Below are positions 12,501 through 27,500 of a stretch of DNA of 64,000 bases, piece after piece. Source of the DNA: Lichenostomus cassidix (taxonomy: Eukaryota > Chordata > Aves > Passeriformes > Meliphagidae); the NCBI GenBank assembly GCA_008360975.2, contig CM039182.1, positions 90,727,405-90,791,404 of the forward strand. The letters are read 5' to 3'. The notes beneath the pieces are model-generated. The model ran no database searches and was not told where the DNA came from. It saw only the letters and a list, made by a program, of their open reading frames with translations. The translations under genes were made by a program, and so were the position numbers. Position 1 is the stretch's first letter. Every line of letters starts with the position of its first letter.

Positions 12501-15500
12501 ACAAGGGTAGTGGTGGCAGGGAGTCTTACAGTGTACATCCTCACATCCTTCACTTATTAAGTTTGCACATTGTCATTATCATAAGCACTGGGCAAGCATA
12601 TCACCTCAGCTGGGTTGTGATTAGGGAATCAATCTCCAAGCTCCCCTCCTCCAGGCACCTCAGTCATAAGTAGACTCAGCATCCTCCTGTTAAGCCTGTA
12701 ATGCCCCTTCTTGCAAAATCCAATTCCAAAGGCTGGTGTCTTTACTGAAGCATGCTTGAAGTGCAGCTTGTGGTCCACACTGCACACGGAAAGGGTCTTT
12801 CAGCCAGGTGTATATCTCTGCTATAACAAGCCAGGCTGGGTGGCTGCATAAGAGAGCAGGACCTTCCACAGTGCCAAATACTGCTTTTGCATGTGATCCA
12901 GCAGTGTGGTCAAGAGAATTCAAGACATCACTTGCCAAAAATTTGGGAGAGCTAAGAGTGGTGTTGCACTTGCTTTAAATATATACTTACAGGAAAAAAA
13001 AGAGCAGGTTTGCAGCTTTGTTTCAAATTATGGGAGCAATCTTCATTTTAACTAAATGTGTCATTAAAGTTGCCCTAAAAGTTAATGGGATGTAGGATAA
13101 GTCGCTAAGCTCTGGAGTGAATTGCAGTCCTTAATGTGCAATTCTGTGGACTGTGGTATTTTGAGAGTAGTCTCCAGTGGTAGCTGTACTGATGGAATCA
13201 CAGTAAGATCACGGTGGGGGTGGTTCTTCTCTGGTTTGGGTTGCAGAAGAGGATTTGCTGAGGCCCTTCCTAATTTTCCAAAATCTTTTTGAGATTAGTT
13301 GATCCCATGAGATACAGTAAAAATTGATATGATCCCAAACCAGTTAGGAATTAGTTTTCAGAGGGGCTTTCCTAGACAAAAGAATTCTATCCATACATGG
13401 CTACAGAGGAGTTGCAGCTCTCCACAAGCTCCCCCCTCTTCACTGGGAGTGGTGATAAATACAGATATACAGCACAGCTCCCTGTCCAAGCCATGCCTTA
13501 GGGCAGACTGAGCTTCACCTTGACACAGATGGATGCTTTTGCTCCAAGCCTGATTGAAAGCCCTCAGCAGAAACCCAGCCACATTACCATTGTAGGAACA
13601 CACAAATGAGTTGCTGAGGGAAGCAATTTACTGCTGCCCAATTCCTCTAGAGCAGCTGTCCATTGGCAAGCTCCTACCCTGCAGCTCCTAAGACAGAGCT
13701 GGCCGTCTTCTGCAGAGGAATAATGACTCGAGGAGAAGTGTTAGGGAGCACAGCTCAGAGAGACAACTGGGAGTCACTGATCCTATCTTTGTGCCTTGTT
13801 TCTTTTGAAGGACAGAGCATTAATGAGGCGCTGCCCTGAAACATGTAAGGAAGCTGCAAAGAGAGGGAAAATGAGCTTTCACTCAACATCAAATTAATAT
13901 GTCAAGAGCAGAATTAATCAAGATACCAACAAAACCAAGAAGAAGAAATTCTGTAATCATCTATACATCAATATTAGAAGCTTGCATAATAAACAAGAGA
14001 ATCTTGAATTGCTCATTTGGGAACGTATTTTGACCTAATTGTTATTACTGAAACCTGCTGGGAAGATCTGATTGATTGGAATATTAAAATTAATGCCTAC
14101 AACCTATGTAGGAACAATCAAATGTGGGGGAGAAAGGAGAAGGGAGAGGAAATCTGTCAAGCAATATATTGCCTATTTGAAGACATTTACACCAGAGAAA
14201 CATGCTCTCAAATATTAACAGGTTAACATATTTTAACAGGATGCAGGTGTACAGGTCTGCTACCAATTCAGGTTGAGAAGCAATATTCATCTACGCTGTA
14301 TTGGTGGGAAAGGCTGTGTTTCCTTGAAGCAGTTGTCTTGGTTTCAGCCAAGACAATGTTCATTTTTGCAGGAGGGGGCATGGCCAGGACCCAGAAGTTA
14401 TTCTGTACCAGCTCACATCATTGCTGGGGGCAGGGGGAAGGGAGGCTTTTTCCAGAAGGAATGGCTCTTTTTCGGTCGAGGCAGCATGGCTGCAGTCAGG
14501 TCAGGCTCTGCAGTGAGCATTTTGGCATGTGAATCACTTCTGTGCACTTTTGTTACTAATATTGTTGCTGTTACTGTTTATTTTCTTACCTCATTGCTGT
14601 TTCCAGTAAATTGTTCTTACCTCAACCCACGAGTTTTACCTTTTGTGCCTCCAATTTATCACTCCATCCCTCCACAGGGGCAAAGGGGAGGGGAGGGGAG
14701 AGCAGAGGAACCAGAGAGCAGAACATGGTCTGGAGATTCTTGCTGGGGACTGAAGGGGGAATGCCATTCCTAAACCATGACCAGTTGATATTAGATGCAG
14801 TGTCTAATGCTGCTACTACTAAAACATAATGCAGCTAGTCGTGAAAGATGCCTCTGAAAATTGTAGGTGACCTATGTACATAGGGTCCAGCAAGTTCTGA
14901 TCAAGAAAGAAATGAAAGTCACACTTTTTTAAAAAGCAAACCTAATTTTAAAAGGTAGAGAAAGCAATTTTAGGGAGCAGGGAAAGGAGAGAGCAAGAAT
15001 TTTACACTGAATAGTTTATAGAAACAATGAACAACTAGTTGTGCACTATGTTTCTGAAAATTAAAAGGTACTGGGGCATTCACAGGGAGCAGAAGTAGAG
15101 CTCAGGTGGAAGGGTATGAACATTGCATGTGCCTGTGTGTGGTATGTGTTACTTCTTTTGCTCCATTGCAAAATGGAAGTGCTAACAGTGCAGTAAAAGT
15201 GCTCAGTAAAGCACTCTGGTTGCATTTGTAGTCAAGTCAGATAGTATAAATGGAGTATGATGAAATGTTTTCTGTGCTAGTGGTACCACAGAAGGATATT
15301 AAGCACCAAATGTTGAAGAAGTATTTTGTAACTAGCAGGTCTGCCAGGTTTGCACCTGAAAGCTTTAAAAATAGGTGGTAAAGAATTGTCTTATGTTGTT
15401 GATGACTTTTTTGTCTCTTTTTCTTCAACAGAATAATGATAAATAATGTAGAATTATTTCCAGAAAAGATAAATGGGATGACTGGGGGGCAGCAGCCTCT

Positions 15501-18500
15501 CATTCTGGCACGTATGAGAAGCACACCAGTGAAATAGAAGGTGGAAAAATCAACTGAATATAGAATTAAGAGAGGGAAAAATATTTAATGCCAGTCACCA
15601 TGAGTTCTTGGAAAACCTTTATTGAGAAAATTACATCCTTTTAAACTGATTTTTCCAAGAAAGGCATTTGTAGAACAGAACATTTTATGTGAGCATACCA
15701 CCACAGAGCCATAACCTTTCTCCGTCAAATGCAATCTGTAATCTCATACAAGTCTAAGTAACTAGAGAGCACAACATCCACACAGTGCACATCTAACGTG
15801 CAAAAATACTGCAAATCAATAGATCGTTAAATGTTAAGGAGTCAGTAGAAAATGAGTGTGTTTCTAGAGACTGTGCCTGGCCTCATGACCCCTTCCAGTA
15901 GTGACCTGGGAGCAAATCAGTCAGCACTGATTTGGTGTGGATGACAGAGAACAGGTCACTGAGCTAACAGGATGCATAAGCAGGCAGGATTTCAATATCT
16001 GAAGACAGTTATCTGTAGCGAGTCCAGGACTTAGGTAATTTATCCTTGATGTCAGGAAAACATCTCTCCTGCAGACTTGACCCTGAAAAGGACTCATTGG
16101 GGAATAAAGTGGATAACAAAGTAAATATGATGGTCAGTGCAGAAAAATGGTCAAAAAGTAATACGAGTGTTGGATGTTTAAAGTGAAGAATGTCACACAG
16201 ATGGTATATGGTTTTGATGACAACTTTTCTGGAACAATATGTCCAGCTCTTGTACCTGTAACTCCAGAAGGTGTTGACTTGCTGGCAAAGGGCGTCAAGG
16301 GTCATAAGAACAGCAAAGGAAGTGGAAATGCCATGAGCAGTGCCATTTGTTTAACTTATTCAAGCCATAGGGGATCATTTATTGGTGTGGGAAAGTGAAA
16401 TCTGACACTAAAGGACACTTTCAAATGCCAAATGTAGGCATAGGAATGTGGTATCTGGAAAGCAGGAGAAATCAAATCAGATGTGCATTTGTAAATATAA
16501 AAGCAGATGACTTCAACTGCAACTTGATAAGAGTGGTGATAGAATTTCTACAGTGGGAATTTTGTTTGATATATATTAATCTCTGGAAAATGGACAGCAT
16601 GCTTTAGACAGAAATCAGTTTGAGGGTCGCACCTGCACTATTCTTCATGGAAACACAGCCCCACGGGTCAGAGGGAGATATTCCCTTCAGGCAAGATCCA
16701 GGAAAATTAGGAAAGAGCTGTTGTGGGTTTCTATTTCCTGTTTACATTTAAAGAATGTAAATGCAGCTGTTTCATTTGTGGTGTTTGATTTACTGTTGCC
16801 ACAGCACATAAAGCTGCTATGAGGAAAGGAATCACTTTGATCTCTGTCCATCCAGCAGCCTTGTGCAGTCAGCTGTGCACCACCATGATACTGTGATACT
16901 TTAAGTGGATCTCAGCTCCCTCTGCAGATTTCTGTGGTTCTTTTCCTTCCTTTCAAATACCTAGCTCTTATTCATCACTTGGTGAAAAATCAAAAATAGG
17001 AGTGGCTAATTCTAGTGAAAAAGTAAGAATTTATTTTGTTTCTCTTTTACTTGGTGAAGCATTTTGATGTCCATGTCAACAGTAAAATTGGTGTAGATGT
17101 TTTTAGGATCAGAATATTTGAGATGTTGATTTTACTTTTTAAGATACATAGCATTTCTACCAGTTTCTTGTTAAGATAACTTTTTCCCTTTATTCCTGTA
17201 GAATTAACAAAGTAATCTGGAAAATATGCCATGGCATATATGACATATGAGCATAGTCTAATCTCATAGTCAGGAATTAAAAAGGGGAAAAAAATGCAAG
17301 CAGTAACCTTGCATAAGGATATCTGTAATTAAAGACTGCCACAGAAAATAGTATTCAAATCCCCAGTACCTAATATTCAAGGACATCAGAAGGGACAGGG
17401 TTTATACATTATCAGGGGCAATTAAGAGTAAATGTGACTGGGACACATGTCAATGCCAGTTATGTGCCTGGTGGAGCGGGAATAAATAAAAATGACTGAA
17501 ATAAGAATAAAGGAAGAGCCAATCAATGAAGCATTAGTGTTTTCGGGAATGCTTTTCTATCACTGGTACAGTTCTACCAACCTCCAATTGACTGACTTTC
17601 AAAAAGGGAGCACTATTAAGGTTAATAGCTTCAGTATACGATAGCTTTATGTTGACAGTATTCCTGAAGGCAAATGGATTTAGGTAAGCAAAAACAGAGC
17701 TTAATTTGAAAGTCATGCCTTTTTTTTTTTTTTCCAGAGTATGAAGGATCTGGGACAGAAGTTCAGAGAAAACACTCAAAATGTGGAGTTTGCAAATATA
17801 GGGCTGAGTGTGACGAAGATGCAGAAAATGTTGGGTATGTAATGTTTTCCTTAACAATATCACTGAACAAAAGGGAAAAAATGTTAAAAGAAAAGAAAAA
17901 GTGCATGATTATCTGCTTGACTATGTTTGTCCTTACTAACTGAATCTTTAGTGCCATCCATCAGCAATGTGTTTCATTATTTGTCTGTAAAGAACAAGTT
18001 ACCTGCAGATGCAAGGTAGTGGGACAAAACAACAGAGACTTTTACCGAAGAATCTTTAGCTAATATTTTTCAAGCAAAGGGCCTTGATTTGTTTTATTCC
18101 ACCAACAAAACAACCCAAAACCCAAACAGAAATGCAAAATAAATACTGATTATTCAGCCCTGAGATTTTTTTCTCTTTGTTGACCTTGCTCATTAAGTGT
18201 TACAGGCAGTTATTTCCATCAGTGCAAAGCTTGGACTTAAACATGAAGTGGAGCTGGGGACTTGAACCAGTCAGATCTTCCCAATTTACTTTGACATTTG
18301 ATCTCTTAGATGCACCCAGGGGAAAGTGAATGAAAAATATTAATTATTGTCAAAGTTCAAAACAAATTATCAAGAAACAAGAATCTTTTAAAGACAATCC
18401 AAAATGCAGAAAGAGGTGCACCAAATTTCCCCACTCAAGGTCCTTGGTTATATCATACCCTGACTGTCTAGGCTCTGTGTGGCTCTCAGAAAGGGCAGTG

Positions 18501-21500
18501 GTACCATGAAGGAAATGGCTTCTTCAAACAGCCCCATGTGGCTTTAAGGGGTTTGTAGGGAATTAAAAGGAGTTCCATCTGCCAATGGGGCTTTGTTTCC
18601 CAACAACTGTTGTCCTGGCAGTGGCTACCAGTATGGAATCAGCTTCACTGGGGTCTGGGCTGCTGGCAGGTACTGGGGTTACAGCTGCAGACACAGTGCA
18701 TGAAGGTGTTTGAGAGACTTGCAAATGGTACATTTTTGTGCACTCAGAGGGAACAGCACCTCAGAATATCAGCGCTTGAACATCACTAATCAGGGAAAAC
18801 ATCATTCTCCCTTCTCTTGTCTTCCAGCTGGAATCCATTTAATGTTGAAATATGTCCTAATTGCACAAGATTTTATTACAGGATATCAGCATGAAGACAT
18901 CTCAGGCAGTAAAGCAGCTTAACACTAATATTCAAGATGTGCATTCAAGATTAAATCATAGAATACAAGTGAAAGCAAAATAGTAATGGTGCTCATGAAT
19001 ACTAGCATGATACTTCACATTTCATAAAATGCCATAGTACTGAAACAGGCTTGTTCTTTCCAAGAGAGAGACAAATGAGCTAGAGCTGCTTTTTGTAATA
19101 CTAATAATTTTCTGAAATATTGCCTTGGTCTGCTTCATTTATGACTGGAAAGATGGTATGGATGAGATATATATTTATATATGTTTGTTATATGCACTGA
19201 GATGTGCTTTCAGCTTTGGAAAATAAATCCTGCAGCATTCAGCTTCAGTAAAAGCTTGCCTAGTCTTTCTGCACTTGTAGAGCTGGCATTCCTGCAGCTA
19301 TGTAGCATCTATAAGAAAATTAGGATAAAGCTGAGGGGACCAGAAGATTTATTCCCTGCATCCTACTCATATAAAATGAAACCAGGCTCCCACTTCTTGA
19401 CAACAGAAGGATAGTGCTCTTTTGCCTCGAAGATTTCTTTAATTAGTCCTCATTAAAAAAATAAGTGGAAACAAACTTTTATATCGAAAATGCTCAAAAG
19501 TTAGAAAATATTTCCATGTAAGTAATTTGCAATTTATTGGATATTTTTCAATTCTATATAGGAATTTAATATAATTTAATTTTTTCCCAGTACCTTTGAC
19601 CATTAAAACAGGCTTTAGTGATATTCACTGTCCAGACATAGATAAATCAGGCTCTGTTAACACAGATTGCCTCCACAAGGTTGATTTTGACAATTCACAT
19701 AGCAAGTCACAAACTTGCTAAAGTAGAATATAGGAGTTGGCATATTTTTTTCCCTGAAATCAAAACAGCTATTTACCTGGCAGAAACATGATGGGATTGA
19801 AATCTGCTTGGGAAACATTAGTAGAGCACCCCTTACAACTGCTTTTTGCATCTAATTTTTATTGTCTTTCTGGCTGTGTTTCAGTGTGGGTTTTGACATC
19901 ATAAAATTATATCATGATTTATAAAGTTACTGGCAACACAAGTATCTTTCAATAGACTTGTATAAACATTGCTGGTCTGAATTATCATTTAATTCAAATT
20001 TGCAGGAGATTACAAACCCATCACCCCTGATTCTAGCAAATCACAAACCCCCCTGATTTCATTAAAATATTCTGTTTTGATTTTCCTTTTTAAGACATGA
20101 AAATGGCCACTGGAACTTTTTTGGGTAGTGTGATAAATGAATACTGAACCACAAACAAAAAGTACATTTAGTTCCATTCAAACTAATTTCTTACGCCTGG
20201 ACAGCCTTGCTTGCATCTTGTGATGTTAAGACACTTAAGAGAGTGATCCACATGACTACAGAAGGCATTTAAACAGAATTGTCCTCCATGATAGTAACTG
20301 GATGAGTTAGCTGAGCTGTCCCCTAATGTTTAGTAGATAATCTCAAGCCATGTTCATGATATGTACAGTAAATATACAATTATGGGGTTTTTCATCCTCT
20401 TTTTCAAGCTATGCAGTCTGAGGCCATACAAACATCAGGTCCTTCTGCTCTGACTGCTCTTGGGAAGCAAAACAGTATCTGTACTCCTCACTTATCAATA
20501 AGGAAATTAATTTTTGAGTTAAATGTTTAGTGAATTGGTGGGAAGGGTGCCACACATGCCACCAAGTGTTGAGTGGTTTGAGATAAATGATTTGGCATTA
20601 GTGAGGAATCCCAGGATCTGCCAAGAGGCCAACCACAATAGCCTAGGGAGCAGAATGGGCAGATTTTCTCCCAGGAATGGAAAAATCTTGCTAAAGACAA
20701 TTTTATTCCTTGCAGAACATGGTTTATCTTTTGGGTCTGGAAAGCTGTAGGAGTTCTCTGCAAAAATGGTGGCACCTGATACTTTCAGTGAAAACTGTAG
20801 GGTGATCCTCACAACAGAGAAGTAGGAGCAAGACCACTTGGCATTTCCTGATTTTTCAGAGTTGAACTTGCTGATGTCTTAGCAGGTCCTTTCTTCTCAG
20901 ATCTGCACAGCGACATCATGAGGGGCACTAGACACATGTCAAAGCATGATAAATTCTGGTTTGTCATAATGGAAAATGTTTCCACCATGAGGGTGGTTGG
21001 ACATTTGAACATGGTGCTGACATTTCCGTCCATGGAGATGGTCTGAGCTTGATCAGACACAGCCATGGGACCAACTTTGAGCAGGGGCTGGGATGAGCTC
21101 TGCATATCTCCTAAGCCTAAATGAAATCTGCGAATCTGTAATTACCAAATCTTGGTGCTTTTTAAAAGCAAATTTAAAGAAGATCAGTTGTATTGAGCTG
21201 AGATACATCACAAGTCAGTGATGTTAATTTTTGGTTGCTCTTAAATTGTATTTTGCCCTCTGAAAAAGTTATAGATCCTTAGTTTTCATGCTTAGTGTTA
21301 AAGCATTATGGCTATCTCTTGATAAAAAATGGTACATATGCTTTTATTACACCAGATCACACATAGTTTGAAGAAATCAGGCTTTGCACAGGGTTTTAGA
21401 TTTATATCTTCATTTTGTTTGATTTCACAGAAGCATTATCTGTCTAAACCAGAAGTTGTAACAATGCATAGTAAACTGAATGCAAAAATAAACAACTTTA

Positions 21501-24500
21501 TAATTTCCACTGCCTCTATGAAAAATTTCAGTGTTGATTCCAAGTGGAATGGTTGAGACACAGAAATAGTCTGAGGAGAGGGTAGTTATAAACAGCACAC
21601 TTGGAAAATTTGTATTCAGCTGTATGCAAATCAATATATTATTTCTTTATCTTAACTCAGAAGGAATCAGGTTGAGGAAGCACCACAGAAATATATTTCT
21701 CCATATTTTTCTTCTTTTCTTGTACAAGTTGTAAGTATTTTAAAGAATTGTTAGTTTGTGGTCAGTCTTTTCAAGGGCATTGACATGTAACATGTCATAT
21801 TGTCTGAACAGTGATTTTCTGTAGGCCTGAGGTAACAAAATGCAAACAACAGGGTTCACATGGGTTGGCTGGGATTTTTTCCCATTTAGAGACAAAACTG
21901 AAACAGGTTGAATATATAATGGGAAAAACTGCTACCTGACTTCATTCAGTCAGTGCCTACCTTTCTCCTCTGACCCTCAAATGTCTCTCTGGCCAGAAGC
22001 TTCCTCCTCTTTATTGAAAAGACAACATATTATGCATAGTGGTGCAAAATGTGTAGCAAGAGGTTGGTAAACTTATACTGCTTTGTGGGAAAGTGGCCAG
22101 AAGCCCAAAAACATGGGCAGTATGAATGCAGTTGTGTGTTTTCTGCTGGAATTTTGAAGTAAAAATGCAGTTGTGTTGAGAAGTGGAGATGGAGGTAGCC
22201 CAAAAGCTTGGGGCCACCTAGAGCTGATGGGGTAAATCCTGTTGGTCATCATCATAAACCTATGTGGTTTGCTCTTGATATACCCTGGGGTATAGTTCTG
22301 TTCTGATGAGATAAACAGATCATCCCACCAGTACACAATCTAAAGATAGGATGTCTAGGGCATCATCTGGTCAGGGCTCCTGCCCTGCACTGCAGCCAGG
22401 GATAATTCATTCATGTGAGCTCCAGGGCTTCTCCAGGAGAGCTCTGACCACCTCTGTGAAGGAAGATTTGACAGCAGGGCATATCTGTTCTAGGGCTGAT
22501 TTCTCTCTCTTTAAGGAATAATTTCCTTGTGTTCAATCAGAATTTCTCTCTTCGTGACTTGCAACTCTTGTCTTTCACTTCTCTTTGTGCACCTTCTGAG
22601 AAGAGTCTCACTCTCATCTTCTCAATAACTCCTCTTGGGTTGTTGGTGACAGCAGTCACCTCCTTAACCTTCTCTTTTCCAGGCTGAACAGCTCCAGTGC
22701 CCCCAGCTATACTTTGCACAGCCCACACTCCATCCCTCTACCCATGGCAGTGGCTCATCTGCAGCCTCTCCAGTTCCTCAGAGTATTTGCTGTTACTGGA
22801 GTGGCCCAAAACAGGACAGAATGCTTCACATGGGACCCATGAGTGCTGAATGGAGGACAGGAGTCACTTCCCTTGCTCTGTTGGTGACCCTCCTCCCTTG
22901 TAGCTCCCCCAGCCTGCTGCTCCCCTGGGCTCTCAGGTCCTTTTCTGCAGAGCTGCTTCCCTGCTGGTCCACCCACCCTCTGTCCTGTGGCAATCCTGTC
23001 ATCTTCAGACCTCTGGAGGTTCTTCCAACTTCTTTTTTTTTTTTTTTAAGTCTTTGATAAGGAAATCATTAACTTAAAAATAGACTCACTAAAAATTCAA
23101 ATTTATCATGTTCTCATCTTTACCTATTTTTTTTAACAGATGAAATATGGAAATGAGATTCTGAGTACATTCAGTCTTTTTTTTTTTTAATAAGTGTACT
23201 ATGCTGTCAAAGATATGTTTTGACTTATAATGTAGATTTTCAAGAAAGATTGACAACTGATCCCCAAGTAGACCTTTTGAGATTAACATTTTATGAGATT
23301 TACTTTGGAAAGCAAAAGTGCCTCAGCAATATATAAGGATTCAACTGGCCTATAATTTACATAGTGTCTGTTTTCACAAAGACCAAACCAGAATTTCAGA
23401 AGTCTAAGTATTAACGGTTAGAAATGCCAGTGTGGACATTTCAAAGTCCTAGTCTCTGCCTTGTCTATGTAATTTGTCCCCCAGGGAAAGATTTGGCCTG
23501 TTTGAAGTCCAGCGTGCAAGTTTCTATTTCCCTCTTTTGACCACTTTTTCACTCATTTACCAACCATTTTTTAAAATTAACTTTTTAGGGTATGATATTA
23601 TATGTAGGTATTCATAAGGGAGGGTATCTAAATCCTTTGTAGATGCAATTCACAGCTTTCTGATCCAACAGAAAGAGAATCCTAAGTATTCGTGTGTAAA
23701 ACAAGCCATTCAGACAATAGAGAAAATCTGCCTAAACCACAGATTTAAGATTATGTTAGAGTATTACTAAATTATGAAAACCTGGGCTACAGGATATTCT
23801 GATATGAGAGGAATAGCATAATGGTCTTTTCACTGTATTGGCCATTAAGAAATTGAATAGATCTTAGATGGATAATAATCCAGGCCTGTTTTTTTAATGT
23901 ATATTTTTAGTGATCTTTTCAGCAGTGTGTGCAAAATCTTTGAAGGTTCCTGTCATTTGAGGGTGGAGGGAGGGTTAGGCTGCTCTTGAGAGAGCAAACA
24001 CCAGTTCACCATGTATGCTGTGAGAAGCTCACTGCAGGTAAACACTCAATTTCCACAGTGGTCAGAGAGAGCCATGCCATGAAAATAAAAAAGGGAATGT
24101 AGGGAAGTAGCTGAAGTTTATGGTATTCAAAGGATGTTCTGGATTGTTGGGCAGAAGTAAAGACAGAGTGTTCAAGCTGGGCGCAGAAAAGAATTGAATT
24201 CTACTTCTCTTGTGCTATAAAGGGATTTTTAAAAAACACACAAAAAACCTGATGAAGATCCAACGCTATTCAAATGGGTAGAAAAATCACTTTGAAAACC
24301 AGATTTTCTTAGTTCATGTTTCATCTGGGAAAAATTGCACACAAGGGAAGAACCATCAAATGAAAGGTAATCCTTCATTTGGCATGGTTATATTCTTAAC
24401 TACAATTGCAACACCCCTGCTATTTCAATTCACCTAAATTTATTCCATCAAGCATACCCTTATCCATCTGTGTGCATTTCACACACTTTGTTTTACTCTA

Positions 24501-27500
24501 GTGTTTCCATTTTACATTTGTAAGCAGATGTGCCAATGAATTGGTGAGTACCTGAGAAAGCTCATTGTTATCAGCTGCTGGGAAGGGGTAGCAAGCAGCA
24601 CTCCCTGTGAGGCCAGGCCAGAAAAATACATTTGTGAGCAAATCCTAGGTGGGCATAATGCAGCAGCCTGATTGATCTGTTGGTTGGAAATGCCAGTCTC
24701 TCCCAGTAGCCAAGCCTACTCCACAAGTCAGTCATGCTTTTTCTTTCGGTTTTTTTTTCCCCCTCTCATTTCTTTGAACCTACCAGGGTTTTTAAGCACA
24801 CAGAACTTCCAACAGACCACGTACACCTTGAAGCCTGAAAACAAAAGGAAGCCTTGAAATGTGTTCTGATCTCTGGGGATCTAATTAATTTACTAATAGC
24901 AGCAAGTGCTCTTACAGCCTGAGCTTGTCACTTGATTTTACTAAGCACGTTTTCTTTGTAACACCTAGTAGCCCCTAAAAAATGAGTTGTACATTCTCAT
25001 TTCTTGCTTATTAAAACCACCCCAAAATTTTGTTCGTTTTAATTATATCACTTTGTACTTTCCTGAAATTCAAATGCTTTTCTGTTTAGCTAATGGTGCT
25101 AATGAATGATATGCATGCAACTTCTAAAAGCACATTTTCACAGCAAGCTGGTGCCTTTTTTCTTAAGGCATCAGCTCTCTGATGACAGGCGACAAAATTC
25201 AGGGACTTCTTCTGTATACCCTAGTACATCAGGAAAACATCTGAATATATCCTGTGGTCTTTCCTGGGATAAGTGAGAGAAAAGATCTGTGGAGGACATT
25301 GAGCAGCAACCTCCTTCAGCATGACATCAATTTGGAGTTTTAACTACCTGTTTAAATCCTTTTGGTTAAAAACAATTAGGAAGGTTCTAGTGAAAAAAGT
25401 GTTTGTTGGTCTCTCACTCCTTTTATTCCTTGTGGCTTTTACAGCTTTTGCAGCAAAAATTTGAAGCACTCGTTCACTTCTTTCTGGTATGAAGCATCAA
25501 GCACATTCAAGATGTCCTTAATACACAATTCTGTTAAGTGACTTTTCCTTAAGTGACTAACTCTTTTCTTCTGAATTGTATAGTTAAGGTTCACTCTCTT
25601 CCTGGGTGCCCCTCTTGTCCCACATGTCACTGCTCCCCCTTCACAATCTCCAGTTTTCCCTGCCCTGCCTTTGTAAGCAGCTCTCTGCATTGTTCTTTTG
25701 CTCTCTTCCTGCTCTCTCCCCAGCAGGAGAGATGCTTTTCAGGGAACAGATTACAATATGGGACTGCAATTTTGTCTTCAGTTTCAATCTTAGCTGGGAA
25801 GGAAAACAAAGCCCACAGTCCATGATGCCTCTTACAAGTTTTCCTGCCTGCAAAGGCTTCTGATAAGATTTTTTCCCTTTTAAGATGCCACTTTTAGCTC
25901 GTTATCACTGTCTACTGTGTCTTCTCACCTACTTTGTGTGCTTCTTGAATGGTCTGTGGCATGGTTCAGACTGTGGGCTGTGCTTGGTAGCCTTGAGCTT
26001 TGACTTCTTCCTGGCTTTGGCTCCCAAACTGGCGATGGGGGGAGTTGTCTTCCCTCAAGCAGTTGAATTTTCTGTCATCTCACTACCAAGCTATTGTCTG
26101 CTCTCTGTAGCTCTCTGACTTCAGGATATAACATATTTTCAGTATTTCATGGTGTGTTTATTGGCAGATCTTCTGGTACTTTCCTGAGCTGCTCTGCTGT
26201 TTCAGTCTGCAGTGGTCCCATCCTCTCACAGGTATTCAGGCTCCAGTTTCAATGTGTTTGATGTGCAGCATCAGAGCAGCAACTTGCTCTCCCCCAGTTT
26301 TACCTTCCTTCACAAACACCAAGCAGTTAAAAACAACATTCTTTTCATGTTTTCTGTCAAGAGCAGCACTCCCCACATGTCACTGCTGCCATCTCACGAT
26401 TTGGCACTTTCCACAGTCCTGACTATAATTTTGGTCTAGTGGAAACTGTCTATGAGCAAGGACAAATTTACTGCACCCTATGCAGACTCTCTGATGAGGG
26501 CAGGTTTCTAACATGTGCTCCTGGCTCCCTCTCTGCCACCCTGCTGCAGAAGGACCTGTGGAGGTCCTTCTCCCTTCAGAGAATTGTGCCCAAGCCATGT
26601 CCTCACCTTAACTCATTCCCTTTCAGCCCTCTGAGAGACTTCAGAGGCTGAGGCTGGAATAAGAGATTCAATTTTTTGTAAGTACATCAGTCCAGTTCAA
26701 CTGTTTATTACCCCACAGTGTACTTAAACCACCTGCTTTTACATGCCAGACAGCTCTGCCAAGTAATCAGTAGCCACTGGGCCGGAGAGGGCTGGAAGCA
26801 GCACTTGGCATCATGGTTGTAGGCAAAGAAGGAGTTAATGGCACCAGGCAGATAATTGATGCATGTGGTAGGAGGGGGCAACATCTGAAATTTCTGTTCA
26901 TTGAAGATGTGTTAGAGATAACACTGAGACTGTTGATCAGAAAAACAGGGTCAGGAATGCATAACTACCCCTGAAGCAAGCATTTGACAATACTAAGAAA
27001 GTAAGCATTTTATATTAGATGTTAAATCCAAACACATCAAAGCATAGAGTTTCCCAGCAGTTTCAACTGTAGCCTGTAATGTCACCATGAGGAAGAAAAA
27101 AATATTTTCAAAACTCACCTTATTTGTCACCAGGAATGACAAAACCCAGCCATAATCATGGCACTACAGACGTTGGATGGTGACTACAGACAGATGTAAG
27201 GGTGAGCAAAGGTATCTGTTTGGGCATAGCCAGTGCCATACAAATGAGGACAAGCTCTCTGCTAGGTTGTGTCAATAAATATGCGCAACTGCTGAGCCAT
27301 GAGCCTTTTATTTGCATGTAGTAAATCCTAATAAACCCCTTATTAGTCTTAACATCATGTGGGAGTTTGTAAACTAGTATTTCCATCCTGGTTCTAGGGT
27401 TTACAGCCATTACGATTTCTAGTGAGAAAGATTATCTTATGTTCATCATATTGATATTTAGAGGCTTCATTAGTACTTGGAGGTAGGTCCCTAAGATGTG

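Larger units (their letters stand above)
6851..17737 (+). other. TMEFF1: TMEFF1 intron (10.9 kb)
   Basis: It contains an old LINE endonuclease fragment at about 13960-14235, a solo LTR at about 14334-14780, and a weaker LINE-like patch near 16195-16320. The 3' end is a run of more than ten T residues before the acceptor at 17736-17737. Other open frames, such as 8488-8087 on the minus strand, were not recognisable. Confidence 0.8.

Noticed and set aside
20519..21105. Two adjacent minus-strand frames that look somewhat protein-like
   Set aside because: They lie in different frames with stops, and I know no family that matches; a translated search could revisit them.
21780..21797. Short palindrome TGACATG-TAA-CATGTCA
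   Set aside because: A 7-bp stem is common by chance in this much sequence and has no supporting context.
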